Shown: positions 10,836-21,700 of the stretch, in pieces | How positions within the stretch are numbered: position 1 is the first letter of the stretch | How the letters are laid out: each line of letters begins with the position of its first letter | Source: Erodium maritimum | Lineage: Eukaryota > Streptophyta > Magnoliopsida > Geraniales > Geraniaceae | Reading direction: 5' to 3' | DNA: 64,000 bases | NCBI GenBank assembly: GCA_963921825.1 | Contig: OY997588.1 | Coordinates: forward strand, 9,562,001 to 9,626,000 | Made by a program: the position numbers and the translations under genes | The notes under the pieces: model-generated | Database searches by the model: none | What the model was told of the DNA's origin: nothing | The model's input: the letters and a program-made list of their open reading frames with translations, nothing else

Positions 10836-11698
10836 CAAAGTAGAGATTCGATTCGTTCATGGTGGGGGATGACCAGAAAGATCTCTTAATTGGTCTCCTG
10901 CTACCCGTGACATAATTGGAATAATGTCTGAAACCAAAATTTTCTGGTCATCCCCCATAATGAGCGAACTCACCCACAATAATAAACGAAGGAAATAGAT
11001 TAGTGCAGAAACTAGCCAAACAGATGGGCATCAGAGACGAAGACACGTGAGGAGCACGCACGGCTAGAGGCGGTGGTACATGGGCTACACGCGCGGCCGT
11101 GGAATTTCCAACAACCACAGGATCGTTGGAAACGTTGTACTGGAGGGCGCGCGCCGACAATGAGGTCGAAAACACATTGGATAGCCAGATGTGGACGAAA
11201 AGCTGAAGCAAAACAAAAAAAATCCTCTTGCCCGAGGATCTCCTCACTGAAACAGCCAACAGTCTACACTCCTTGGGACCCCTTACAGTTTCAAGGTTCA
11301 TTCATCTTGAAAGAGAGGACGATGATAGTGGGGTGGTCGGAGATGGTCGGGATGGTACCTTAGAAGGAACACGCTGATTACGGCGTAAAAGGTTAGGGTC
11401 GACTGAGACAAAAGAAGTATTCGATTTGTGATGCAAAATGTCATATTTAGTACCTAAATACGTCTATAATTTTTGTTTAATATCAAATGTTTTATTTTTC
11501 TATTTATCCTCAAACTTAATTTTCATCTTAATCATTATATATACATAAGATCAAAACTTTATTATAACGAAACCACCGTAAATTCTTTCTGAATTTTGGG
11601 TCCATTGTCATAAAGTGAATATTTGCATTTAAAAAATGTAGAAATTTGTCTTCATAGAAACTTCCATGATGAATGAACCTTCGAGGAGGATCGATATG
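10836..11698. other. Intergenic, no supported gene
   Basis: The minus strand has a 117-codon open stretch (10948-11301) with a hydrophobic segment and no recognised domain; its base composition does not stand out. The remainder, up to the Harbinger insertion site, is AT-rich. Nothing here supports a gene. Confidence 0.35.
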
Positions 11699-11701
11699 TA
11701 A

Positions 11702-13836
11702 GAGCATGTACAACGGGTCGGCCCTGCGTGAGGCCCTGGCCCTGAGGCCCTTGTGCTAACTGGACAAAAGTCAGGGAGTGGGAGTGCAGAAAAAGGGGTG
11801 TTCTACAACAGAAAGGACCTCTGAGGCCCTGGGAGTGCAGAACAGTGCTGACTGGATTATTATTTGATATTTTCCTGTTTTATTTAATTCGTTATCAGAA
11901 ACCGTTTAATTTAGTCATAATTTAAACAATTTTGGAAATAAATAATTAATGACAATCAATAATTAATAAATTCAACACGAATATAAATGAACTTCTAATT
12001 TTATTCAACCCCTTATAATACAACCCAAAAAAACAGCTCCAAGAGCACAAACGACTACTCGTCGTCATGGAAACCAGCTCCAAATCGATCCCATAAGTGC
12101 TCCATAAGATCTTGTTGTAGTTGATGGTGGATCTCAGGATCTAGGACACTTTGTTGAGCATCCACAAGTCCCTGGTATTCCAATGGCCCTCCGTGGTGCC
12201 ATCGTTCCGGTGGTGTCCAATTCGGCATTTCTGGAGGTTGCGCCCACAACAACTCTTCCTCCCCATACTCGTACCGCTCGCGCTCATCCTCTACAATCAT
12301 GTTGTGTAGAATTATGCAAGTGTGCATGATATCAGCCAAAAAGTCTGCGCTCCAAGACCGAGCGGGACGGGAAATGATGTGCCACCTTGCTTGAAGTACT
12401 CCAAAAGCCCTTTCAATATCTTTTCGAGCACCTTCTTGACATTTAGCAAACAACTTTTCTTTGGGCTCGAAGGGATGCCGAATAGTCTTCACGAACCGTG
12501 CGTATGATGGGTAAATGCCGTCCACCAAGTAATAAGGTCGGTTGTACCGATGCCCGTTGATCTCGTACTCCACAGCTAGATCATGGTCGTAGTAAGCGTC
12601 TAGGAATAGGTGGTTGTGGTTGAGGACGTTGATGTCGTTGTTCGATCCAGTCATCCCGAAAAATGCATGCCAAATCCATAAATCACGGAACGCTACAACT
12701 TTAAGCAGAATCGTCTTGTCCCCGTGGTGATCTCCCCGTCCATGGGCTCCCCACTCTTCGGTTGGGCAGTTCTTCCACTTCCAATGCATACAATCAAGAC
12801 TCCCCGCCATTCCGGGAAACCCTCGGATGTACCCTTCTCGGAGTAAGCGGTCCATGTCCGCCGGTGTCGGTGTACGCTCGTACTCGGCTCCGAATACCTG
12901 AATGACGGCCTTGCAAAACTTACGTAAACATTCAAGTATGGTGCTTACCCCAATGCGCAGAGTTTCGTCCAATGAATCGGCCGAGGACCCATACGCAAGC
13001 ATCCGTATAGCGGTGGTGCACTTCTGCTCCGTTGATAAGCCCGTCCGTGAGGCAGCGTCGAGCCTCCATGAAACGAAGTAAGGGTCGTGAGCCTTCACCG
13101 CGTTCATAATCCGTTGGAAAAGTGGTCTGCACATACGGAACCGACGCCTGAACATTTCAGGGCCATAAAGGGGTTGTTCGACAAAATAGTTCGCCATCAA
13201 CTGCATGTGGGCTTCCGCACGATTTCTGTTAATCTCTCGGCGCATTGGTTCCCCACGCATGGCCCTCTGCACCCTTGGCATTACTCTCTGCATCTGCCTC
13301 TCCATCATCCGCCGGAATCGTCGCGCAACTGGCCGCATTTGGGCTGCCATCTCCTCATATGTCGGCAGTTGGGCTTCCATCTCCGCATGCGTCGGCATCC
13401 GGGGAGCCAGCTCCTCGTACGTCATCTCCTCAGCGTCGGACATAACCTCGTCGTCGGACATTTTCAGAAATAGCAAGTAGGAATTGATTATGAAAGAGTG
13501 AAAGTATAGAGTGGTGTGGAAAAAAATGAGAGTGAAGATGAGTATTTATAGGGTTAGTTTTAGTTGATTTTTGAATTAAAAAAAAAAGAGTCGTTAGCAA
13601 CATGACCGTTGCCAACGGTCTGGCCACGTGGCGCAGCCACAGGCTGCCACGCCAGCGACGACGTGCAGGGAGCGGGACCGGCCAGCGGGAAGCAGACGGG
13701 GCACGCGTATCGGGGCGCGGGGGCGCGAATTTGGGGCGCGGGCGCGCGTTTTTGAGCCTCCACAGCGGGTCGGCCCGCGTGCCGCGGTCCGGGCGCGCGC
13801 AGAATGGGGCGCGGGTGCGACCCGTTGTACATGCTC
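11702..13836 (-). mobile_element. PIF/Harbinger transposase-only element, copy A
   Basis: Perfect 19-bp terminal inverted repeats GAGCATGTACAACGGGTCG lie at both ends, flanked by TAA at 11699-11701 and 13837-13839. The 2135-bp element carries one uninterrupted transposase gene on the minus strand and no ORF1. The 3' arm (11702-12054) contains GGGAGTGGGAGTGCAG repeats and a 3' UTR nearly identical to that of the ORF1-only element. The 5' arm is very GC-rich (13640-13820, runs of GCGCG). The open gene, perfect ends and intact duplication point to a recent insertion. Confidence 0.95.
12055..13461 (-). CDS. PIF/Harbinger DDE transposase (intact), copy A
   Basis: I take the start at MSDDEVMSD (ATG at 13459-13461), because the other copy begins there and the five upstream codons fall in the leader. 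The protein has 468 residues. It has an acidic, methionine-rich N-terminus with repeated PTHAEM/PTYEEM phrases, then EMFRRRFRM (helix-turn-helix entry) and a DDE_Tnp_4 nuclease domain. Acidic sites appear in GSLDCMHW, GSNNDINVL, LVDGIYP and RKDIERAFGVLQARW. The C-terminus contains LMEHLWDRFG. The family cuts and pastes DNA together with the Myb-like ORF1 partner and targets TWA trinucleotides. A TATA box (TATTTATA, 13542-13550) sits about 80 bp upstream. Nothing visible prevents function. Confidence 0.95.
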   Translation of the reverse strand: MSDDEVMSDAEEMTYEELAPRMPTHAEMEAQLPTYEEMAAQMRPVARRFRRMMERQMQRVMPRVQRAMRGEPMRREINRNRAEAHMQLMANYFVEQPLYGPEMFRRRFRMCRPLFQRIMNAVKAHDPYFVSWRLDAASRTGLSTEQKCTTAIRMLAYGSSADSLDETLRIGVSTILECLRKFCKAVIQVFGAEYERTPTPADMDRLLREGYIRGFPGMAGSLDCMHWKWKNCPTEEWGAHGRGDHHGDKTILLKVVAFRDLWIWHAFFGMTGSNNDINVLNHNHLFLDAYYDHDLAVEYEINGHRYNRPYYLVDGIYPSYARFVKTIRHPFEPKEKLFAKCQEGARKDIERAFGVLQARWHIISRPARSWSADFLADIMHTCIILHNMIVEDERERYEYGEEELLWAQPPEMPNWTPPERWHHGGPLEYQGLVDAQQSVLDPEIHHQLQQDLMEHLWDRFGAGFHDDE

Positions 13837-13839
13837 TAA

Positions 13840-15160
13840 GAAACCAAAAAGCATCACGCTGACTTATAGTTAAGATCACTTGATACAAATTATCTTTGGT
13901 GAAATGTAATCTCACTATCTATATGCAAGAGTATTAACAGGTCACTATCTTAGTATTATTTATTTAATGATTTTTTATGTTTTAATTTATTGTAATTTAA
14001 AGTTCAGTGATAAAATATCTCAAAATAAAAGTTCAGTGATAAAAATAACCTTTATATGCAAAATAAAATTAACTGAAAATTTTAAAAGACAAATACTATA
14101 ATCTTCTTAATTTAATATGAACATTTTTCAAGTTTTTTTTCAAGTTTTTTATTTTTTATATGAAAGGTATTTTCTTTACTAAAATTTGAAAGGTGATTAA
14201 TTGAAACAAAAATAAAGTTCACAGTATCAATTAATGAGTTGATAATATTGTAAAGTAGTGAGTGTAATTTTCCATTTATCTAAAATCTTCATAGAGATTT
14301 GTTAGGCTTATTTGTCTTTTGGAATTTCGGGTTTTGATGTACATGTACCTTTCATCAAATCAGTTTACGATTTCCACTCTTAATCTTGTGGCCAAGAAGG
14401 TATGTTATCACTTATACAAATTGTTTTTTTATGAACGAAAGAGGTAGGTATATTAAATTATTAAAAAAATTATTATCACGGTAAGTCTCGTAAGGTTTTG
14501 ATCAAAAAACTCTAAGACATGATTACTGTTAACCTGACAATAGGAAACGGTGTTTAAAAAACATAAAAGCGTAAAAAAAAACTAAAACTATAAAGCACAA
14601 ACTGTCAATCACTGCTTAAAATAGTGCTTAAACGCGGCTTAATCCCTGCTTTTCAAGTACTCTTTTTGTCGCGAGGTGGACGACCAAACTTGAACTCGAT
14701 AGTCTGGACAGGAGGCGAGGCTTGAGGCAGAGACCCCTCCCAAAATAGGTCCCTGAAGCATGGGTTCCTGTCATTCCTCATGGCGGGGTTGTTTTTCAGT
14801 CCTCGTCTAGTCTTCACGCGACTCCACTACGGTATCTCTCTTTCAGCCTGATGGGCCCGTTAGCATCCCAAATGGGACAAGATACTTCATAAGTGGGACA
14901 AACCTAGGAAGACCTATCTTTGAAGCTTGTCCGACCCCTCGAGGGTATGAACCGCCCATGGTTACGACCATTGACCCCTAAATGAGGGTGAGGTACCGTG
15001 TCCGGGGTTACAAATGGCCCCTTTCCTCGAGACGGTCATGCCTTAGTGGAGCTCCATCCAAAAACGAACTTTAACAGTCCCTCCCCAACACAAGTCTCAC
15101 TGGTCACACGGGACATCCACATACTATCCTAGCATGGCTCCGATGAATATCCCAGTAGCC
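13840..15160. other. Intergenic, AT-rich then unassigned repeat-like DNA
   Basis: Positions 13840-14650 are AT-rich with no gene. From about 14650 to 15160 the composition rises in GC and includes short phrases such as GGTTACAAATGGCCCC and GACGGTCATGCC, without an open frame. This part may be transposon debris linked to the LINE remnant that follows, but I cannot assign it. Confidence 0.35.
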
Positions 15161-15161
15161 T

Positions 15162-15670
15162 TTATACGTACCGATGGCGGGAGACCCCTTGCATGCACCC
15201 ATAGTTGGATACGATCCAACTAGGGGAGATCCCTAGCCATCGGTCCACAATCTCCCCTAATAGTAGTAGTAGATAGCCACTGAAGCACCAAAGCATGTTG
15301 CCATGAACCCAAGCCTTGATTCCAAGTCCTTCACCACCAAAACCCGACGCCGAACGTCCCCATGCTCGCATTATGATCTTGAGTGTGAAGTCTTTCCGGG
15401 GCGGTTTTGATGCCAACATCCTACCTACAAAGCCGAATTGTTGGCGAGCAAGGATTGATGGGTCCGTCGGAGTGCAGGGCACCACGACCTCCATCTCGTC
15501 TTCATCGGTGATGGAGCAAGCCGAGAGGTTGATCTGGAGAGTCACCATCGATGGCATCGGGTCTCGAGGAGGTGGTGAGGCAAAAGAGCCATCGACCCTC
15601 AACGCCTCTGAGACCAAGGAGTCAGGGCCTTCCTTGGTCGGTGGTGATGTAGAGGCATGCGACAGCATGT
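15162..15670 (-). mobile_element. LINE ORF1 remnant (DUF4283-like)
   Basis: The minus strand is open for 168 codons. It contains a stretch like the DUF4283 N-terminal domain of plant LINE/gag-like ORF1 proteins: ILARQQFGFVGRMLASKPP, then TLKIIMRAWG. The remainder of ORF1, the endonuclease and the reverse transcriptase are absent. The copy looks truncated on both sides; no target-site duplication was seen. Confidence 0.5.
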
Positions 15671-16250
15671 GGGGTGAAACCCTAGCAGGGCGTCATCACT
15701 TGGGTTTGATCGGTACAGATTCTGGCGGTGCATGTCTTGGGGAAATGACCACAAAAGTCGAGCCACCGACCGCAGTGTAACCCGTAAAGTAGAAAGAGAG
15801 GTTTTAGGGTTCTTCTTCTTCCTAGCTTTCTTCGGGCGGATAAAAACAAATGAGGACCGTAAGGCATGGTTAAGGGAGTCGGGGGGACAGTCACCACAAA
15901 GGAAGGAGGGGATGTGATGATCTCCATTGGTGGAGAGAGCATCACGACAATCGAAATTATAGAACATGTCGACATCAACAAGTAGTGGTTAGGATAGTTG
16001 GGTTAAGAGCAAGGACAACGGGTCGCGCCCGCTCCCTGCCCCGCGCGCGCTGGGAACGTTCCCCGCTGGCCGGTCCGCTGCAGACGCGAAAAATCGCGGT
16101 CCCGCTCCCGCTCCGCGATGCCTGGCTGAGCGCGCTGGACGCGCCCTCGCGCCCTAGCCTGCGCTGGCAGCTCGTGGTGGCACCACGTGTCCCGACCGTT
16201 GGCTCCAACGGCTATTTTTTTTTTAATTCAAAAATCAGATAAAATTATCC

Positions 16251-16260
16251 CTATAAATAC
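16251..16260 (+). promoter_or_regulatory. TATA box of transposase copy B
   Basis: CTATAAATAC lies about 80 bp upstream of the transposase ATG (16341), followed by a T- and C-rich leader. The same arrangement occurs in copy A and in the ORF1-only element. Confidence 0.6.
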
Positions 16261-16340
16261 CCAACCCCATTTCTCATTTTTGTCACACCATTCTCTATTT
16301 TCACTCTTTCATTCTCACTTCCTACTCGTTATTTTCGAAA

Positions 16341-17753
16341 ATGTCCGACGACGAGGTTATGTCCGACGCTGAGGAGATGACGTACGAGGAGCTGGCTCCC
16401 CGGATGCCGACGCATGCGGAGATGGCAGCCCAACTGCCGACATATGAGGAGATGAGGGCCCAAATGCAGCCAGCTGTGCGACGTTTCCGGCGGATGATGG
16501 AGAGGCAGATGCAGGCAGTAATGCTAAGGGTCCAGAGGGCCATGCGTGGGGAACCAATGCGCCGAGAGATTAACAGAAATCGTGCGGAAGCCCACATGCA
16601 GTTGATGGAGAACTATTTTGTCGAACAACCCCTTTATGGCCCTGAAATGTTCAGACGTCGGTTCCGTATGTGCAGACCACTTTTCCAACGGATTATGGAC
16701 GCGGTGAAGGCTCACGACCCTTACTTCATTGGATGGAGGCCCGACGCTGCCTCACGGCCGGGCTTATCAACGGAGCAGAAGTGCACCGCCGCTATACGGA
16801 TGCTTGCGTATGGGTCCTCGGCCGATTCATTGGACGAAACTCTGCGCATTGGGGTAAGCACCATACTTGAATGTTTACGTAAGTTTTGCAAGGCCGTCAT
16901 TCAGGTATTCGGAGCCAAGTACGAGCGTACACCCACAGCGGCTGACATGGACCGCTTACTCCGAGAAGGGTATGGTCGAGGATTTCCCGGAATGGCGGGG
17001 AGTCTTGACTGTATGCATTGGAAGTGGAAGAACTGCCCAACCGAATCGCAGGGAGCCCATGGACGGGGAAGTCACCACGGGGACAAGACGATTATGCTTG
17101 AAGTTGTAGCGTCCCGTGATTTATGGATTTGGCATGCATTTTTCGGGATGGCTGGATCGAACAACGACATCAACGTCCTCAACCACAGCCACTTATTCCA
17201 AGACGCTTACTACGGCCAAGAACTTGCTGTTGAGTACGAGATCAACGACCATCGGTACGACCGACCTTATTACTTGGTGGACGGCATATACCCAGCATGG
17301 GCACGGTTCGTGAAGACTATTCGGCATCCCTACGAGCCCAAAGAGAAGTTGTTTGCTAGATGCCAAGAAGGTGCTCGGAAAGATATTGAAAGGGCTTTTG
17401 GAGTACTTCAAGCAAAGTGGCACATCATCTCCCGTCCCGCTCGTAGTTGGAGCAAACACACTTTGGCTGATATCATGCACACTTGCATAATTCTACACAA
17501 CATGATTGTAGAGGATGAGCGCGAGCGGTACGAGTATGGGGAGGAGGAGTTGTTGTGGGCGCAACCTCCAGAAATGTCGAATTGGACACCACCGGAACGA
17601 TGGCACCACGGACCAGGGTCATTGCCATACCAGCTACGAGTGGATGCTCAACAAAGTGTCATAAATCCTGAGATCCACCATCAACTCCAACAAGATCTTA
17701 TAGAGCACTTATGGGATCGCTTTGGAGCTGGTTTCCATGACGACGACGAGTAG
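16341..17753 (+). CDS. PIF/Harbinger DDE transposase (intact), copy B
   Basis: This 470-residue protein is the partner of copy A, with only scattered substitutions. The helix-turn-helix entry EMFRRRFRM is near residue 102. Acidic sites are D223 (SLDCMHW), D276 (SNNDINVL), D314 (LVDGIYP) and E350 (KDIERAFGV); the catalytic DDE triad is drawn from these. The N-terminal 60 residues are acidic and methionine-rich, with PTHAEM and PTYEEM repeats; the C-terminus is FHDDDE. It is uninterrupted, with a good TATA box upstream. In this family transposase alone is usually not enough and needs the Myb-like ORF1, which this element lacks. Plant databases often name such proteins ALP1-like or HARBI1-like nuclease. 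Confidence 0.95.
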   Translation: MSDDEVMSDAEEMTYEELAPRMPTHAEMAAQLPTYEEMRAQMQPAVRRFRRMMERQMQAVMLRVQRAMRGEPMRREINRNRAEAHMQLMENYFVEQPLYGPEMFRRRFRMCRPLFQRIMDAVKAHDPYFIGWRPDAASRPGLSTEQKCTAAIRMLAYGSSADSLDETLRIGVSTILECLRKFCKAVIQVFGAKYERTPTAADMDRLLREGYGRGFPGMAGSLDCMHWKWKNCPTESQGAHGRGSHHGDKTIMLEVVASRDLWIWHAFFGMAGSNNDINVLNHSHLFQDAYYGQELAVEYEINDHRYDRPYYLVDGIYPAWARFVKTIRHPYEPKEKLFARCQEGARKDIERAFGVLQAKWHIISRPARSWSKHTLADIMHTCIILHNMIVEDERERYEYGEEELLWAQPPEMSNWTPPERWHHGPGSLPYQLRVDAQQSVINPEIHHQLQQDLIEHLWDRFGAGFHDDDE

Positions 17754-18114
17754 TCGTTTGTGCTCTTGGAGCTGGTTTGTTTTGGGTTGTATGAAAAGGG
17801 GTTGAATAAAATTAGAAGTTCATTTATATTCGTGTTGAATTTATTTATTAATTATTGATTGTCCTTAATTATTTATTTCCAAAATTGTTTAAATTATAAA
17901 CAATTTAAACGGTTTCTGATAACGAATTAAATAAAACAGGAAAATAACAAATAATAATCCAGTCAGCACTGTTCTGCACTCTCAGGACCTCAAGGTCCTT
18001 TCTGTTGCAAAACACCCACTTTTCTGCACTCCCACTCCCTGACTTTTGTCCAGTCAGCACAAGGTCTGCACTCCCACTCCCTGACCAAGGTCCTTTCTGT
18101 TGTACATGCTCTAA

Positions 18115-18788
18115 CAAACTCTAGAGAGATAGAACGCACGAAAGCGTGGGGAAATATGTTTCTATTTTACTTGCATCTAATTTATTTCGGTCAAGTGTTT
18201 GGAAATAAATTATTATCGGTACACAAAATTATTGTAATTGAGAGGGAGGTCTTTTTCGACTGTATATGCAATCCACCAGACTTTTGCTTCAAGGATCCAT
18301 TATTGATTTCCAAGAATCTTCCCTCGTACACCCCTTTGTACTTCTCAGGTTTAAATCCAAACAAAGTTGAAAGCAACAATAACTACAAGCAAGCACCACT
18401 TATACATTCCATGGCCATGAAAAAAACTATTCGTGTCCACTTGAAACATCAACCCAAAGGCCAAAACTGGTGTTTTTCTCGGATGTTGCCTTTGTCCGTT
18501 TCAGTATCTCTCGAATATAAATGTTTTTGCTTTGTGGGTCAGAACAAGTGTTCGCAACTTTACTTGAGAATTTACAGGCATGAAAATCACATACTATTAA
18601 TGAGCTCATAAACTGAATTAGAAGCAAAAATAATTCTCGTAACGGTTTACCTACCGAAGATAAGTAATTTTCCATTTCATAAAACTTCTAAGTTAAATTA
18701 CAAATACAACATAATTTCTTTCTCCAATCCCTTTTCTTTTGTCTTTATTTTTTTCTTTAGCAAAAAGAATTTGTGTATAGGTCATATC
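18115..18788. other. Intergenic and MNS5-like 3' flank
   Basis: There are about 670 bp between the Harbinger element and the stop codon of the glycosidase gene. A 151-codon open stretch on the plus strand (18156-18611) has no recognised domain and lies opposite the expected 3' UTR of the minus-strand gene. I see no supported gene. Confidence 0.35.
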
Positions 18789-21700
18789 TCATAAGGACAA
18801 CCATAGGCCACAGTAGCCCGCGACGCTACATGATCTTCGTCTACAATTAATAGCATCAACTCCGCAATCTTCCTCGCTTAGACATCTGTGGTCGGCCCGG
18901 ATATCAGGCACGTGACATGCACTCTCCACCTGCTGTCCAGGACAGACTTGCATTGACATTGCACTTGCCCATCTTGTTCCATGATGCACATTCTGCAAAT
19001 AAAAACAAGAGTGCAATCCAAGGTAAAAAATGAGATTATGTATCTTTTGACTATGATAGGCTATCCAACGCTTGTTTGTCCAATTGGTCTAACACTTAAA
19101 CTTGGCTCTATGAGACCAGGATTCAAGTCCTGGCAGCAATATCTCTGAAGCCTTTTCTCTCCAAATTCGGTTGAGCCTCTTTGGGCTTCCCCCAAAGTAT
19201 GTGGACTTCTTTGATCTCTACCAACTCTTTGTTGGCTCAAGTGGCCAAATTAGAGCTCCCTTCTACATAAGGGATGGTCTTGGGCCCAAGTCTCGATACA
19301 TATAAATAATTGTTGATAGAAAGAAAAAGGACTACAAAGGCTAAGCACACATACAGCAATGGAGGTCCAATTTGTGGGGATGTATGCCTCTGGAAGCCTA
19401 TCATGCCAAGCACTCAACACTGGGAGAGGGTGACCCTCTGTTGTGAAAATATAATTCCCATTTTTCAAAAACGAATCATCAAAGAGAAGATATAGATACT
19501 TGCACCTGTTGTAATAAAACAGTAGACATTACTTTCAGTTGGCATGGAAATTCCAAGGAACGAGAAGGGAAGAGAGTTCATACGTTTCAGCAAGGAAGAA
19601 GCTATGTTGATGATCTTCCAATTCCATGGTTGTCACATCTCTAATACTAGCAAAACCTCCTACCACTTTGGTGTATTTATTAAGAGAATTCACAATTGAT
19701 TCACCCACTTCCATGTACCATGGATCTGATAATACACATACAAACATAAATGAATGAGTTACCATACAGCTTTAAGACACCACTTAACACTGATGATGAC
19801 CCATGCGGATGCAAAGCATGACCATTATACATAAAAATAAAAAACAAGTTTCATCCCTTGGAAGCAAGGAGATTATTAAAACAGCTATAAGTGGAGAGAC
19901 CTTTGGTTGCTTGATACAAGTAGAAAGTGGACTCAGCCAATTCAGGGCGCAGAGGATAATATTTCTCTGTAGGATGCAGCATTTGATAGTCCAGCAAATA
20001 CCTACAGTGTTTATATTATAGTTTTCACCACTAAACCACTTATAGTAGCAAAATGCTAAACAGAGAAAGACATCATGAATAGGAGGGCCGTAACACTTAA
20101 ATAAGAGATTAATTTTTACAAAAGCTTGCTTGTCCAACTGGTCAAGCACTTGAACTTAGGGTCTTGAGAGCTGGGTTCAAGTCTCAACGCGGTACATCAC
20201 TCCTTATTTATCTCTTCCCAACTTATGTGGGCTTCTCTCTATCCAGCCCTTGTTGGGCCTCTCTCCCTCTATCCAGCCCTTGTTGGGCCTCTCTCCCTCT
20301 ATTCAGCCCTTGTTAGGCCTCTCTCAAAGTGGAGATCACAAGAATTTAGATCTCTCTTCTACATAAGGGAGCTCATGCTTGATACATCAATCTTAAGAAG
20401 TTCTTTAAGAATCAAAAAATGTGTTTGGTGCTCCCTTCCTTCTACATAAGCAAGGTCTTGAGACCAATGCTTTGATACACCTGAATTAGTCGATATAAAA
20501 AACACTTGAATAAGTGAACAATACCTCTCTGGTAGTACACCAAACCTCTGCCATACATAGAAAAACTCACGGTGGGATGAATTTGCAGCTGCAATATCCC
20601 CAATAAGAACCTATATTCCCACAAGTCAAATTCAAGCATCAGAACATTCTTTCCAAGTTTGAGATTCTCATCCAGAATTATTTTAAAAACTTCAGGTGAT
20701 TATCACCTGTAGACCGGGCCAGAAAGCTTGAAGACTTGTCAGCTGCCAGTGTGTTGGCGCTCCGGTCCTCATATCTGCTTCATGATACCTACATTAGAGT
20801 AAAATGCATCAAATAGTTGAGCATATTTTTATGCCCAGACAATCATTCAACTAAAATTAGTGTTCAGTGCAGTACCATGGACCATGTCTGAAATGTTTCT
20901 GCACAGCAAGATAAGCAGACTGAAACATTCTCCAGTATTCATCCTTTCCAAAAAGAATGTGGGCCTTTAATAGATACTCATAGAATGAATCAACACCTTA
21001 AAGAAGCCACACAATATCTAGCATCAGAAGCAATCAGGTCTACTCATCAGAGATGAGCATAAAGATAATAACAAGCACGCAATATAATTTGGGATGAACA
21101 AAGCATTTCAAGTTTGATATAGCTATTTAATTTGAAGATATAAGATTGGTACAAATCAATAAATTAAAGGATGTATATAAAGAGCAGTGTGATAAGTTAG
21201 ATTATACAACCTAGAACCCCAAAAAAGTACCAGATGCAAAGAGAATGTACCAGCCCCAATCCCAGATGAATGCTCAATCCACTGCCCAGTTACCACATCA
21301 AGTGTTGATCCCACTAGGTTCAAAGAACTGCGCATGCGCCATAACTTGCGTAGAGCACGTAAAGCAGCAGATTCGAATCTGGGGTCACCAGTTAAGCGTG
21401 ACAATGCTCCCATTTCAAGAATCAGAGAACCTGAACCAAGAAGTGAAATTTTATCAATTTCAGGACAGCACAATTTATTGTACGCTATTTCAGAAGAAAG
21501 AGATAATCTACTCACCACACCCTGAAGTGCTTGTTTCAGTTGTTTCGTTCTTTATCACTCCATACTGTGCACAGAATTTTGCATTGATGTGGAATCATAT
21601 ATCTTACAAGCAAAACAATTGAAACATATCTATTTCTCAATTTGAATCAAAATATCATCTAAGACCTAAGCAACAATCAAAGACTCCATCATGTAAGTAT

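Larger units (their letters stand above)
16007..18111 (+). mobile_element. PIF/Harbinger transposase-only element, copy B
   Basis: The left end GAGCAAGGACAACGGGTCG and the right end (complement GAGCATGTACAACAGAAAGG) are flanked by TAA at 16004-16006 and 18112-18114. The 2105-bp element carries an intact transposase on the plus strand and no ORF1. Its 3' arm (17754-18111) is the complement of the arm of the ORF1-only element (201-540), including the AACAGAAAGGACCTTGG end and the GGGAGTGGGAGTGCAG repeats. The two ends differ from each other more than in copy A. It is inverted relative to copy A, with 2.2 kb between them. Confidence 0.95.

Noticed and set aside
12322-13480. Plus-strand frames opposite transposase copy A
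   Set aside because: They are mirror frames of the coding strand, with equivalents opposite copy B.
13430-13915. 161-codon minus-strand frame upstream of transposase copy A
   Set aside because: It overlaps the transposase start and GC-rich 5' arm in another frame and is not conserved in copy B.
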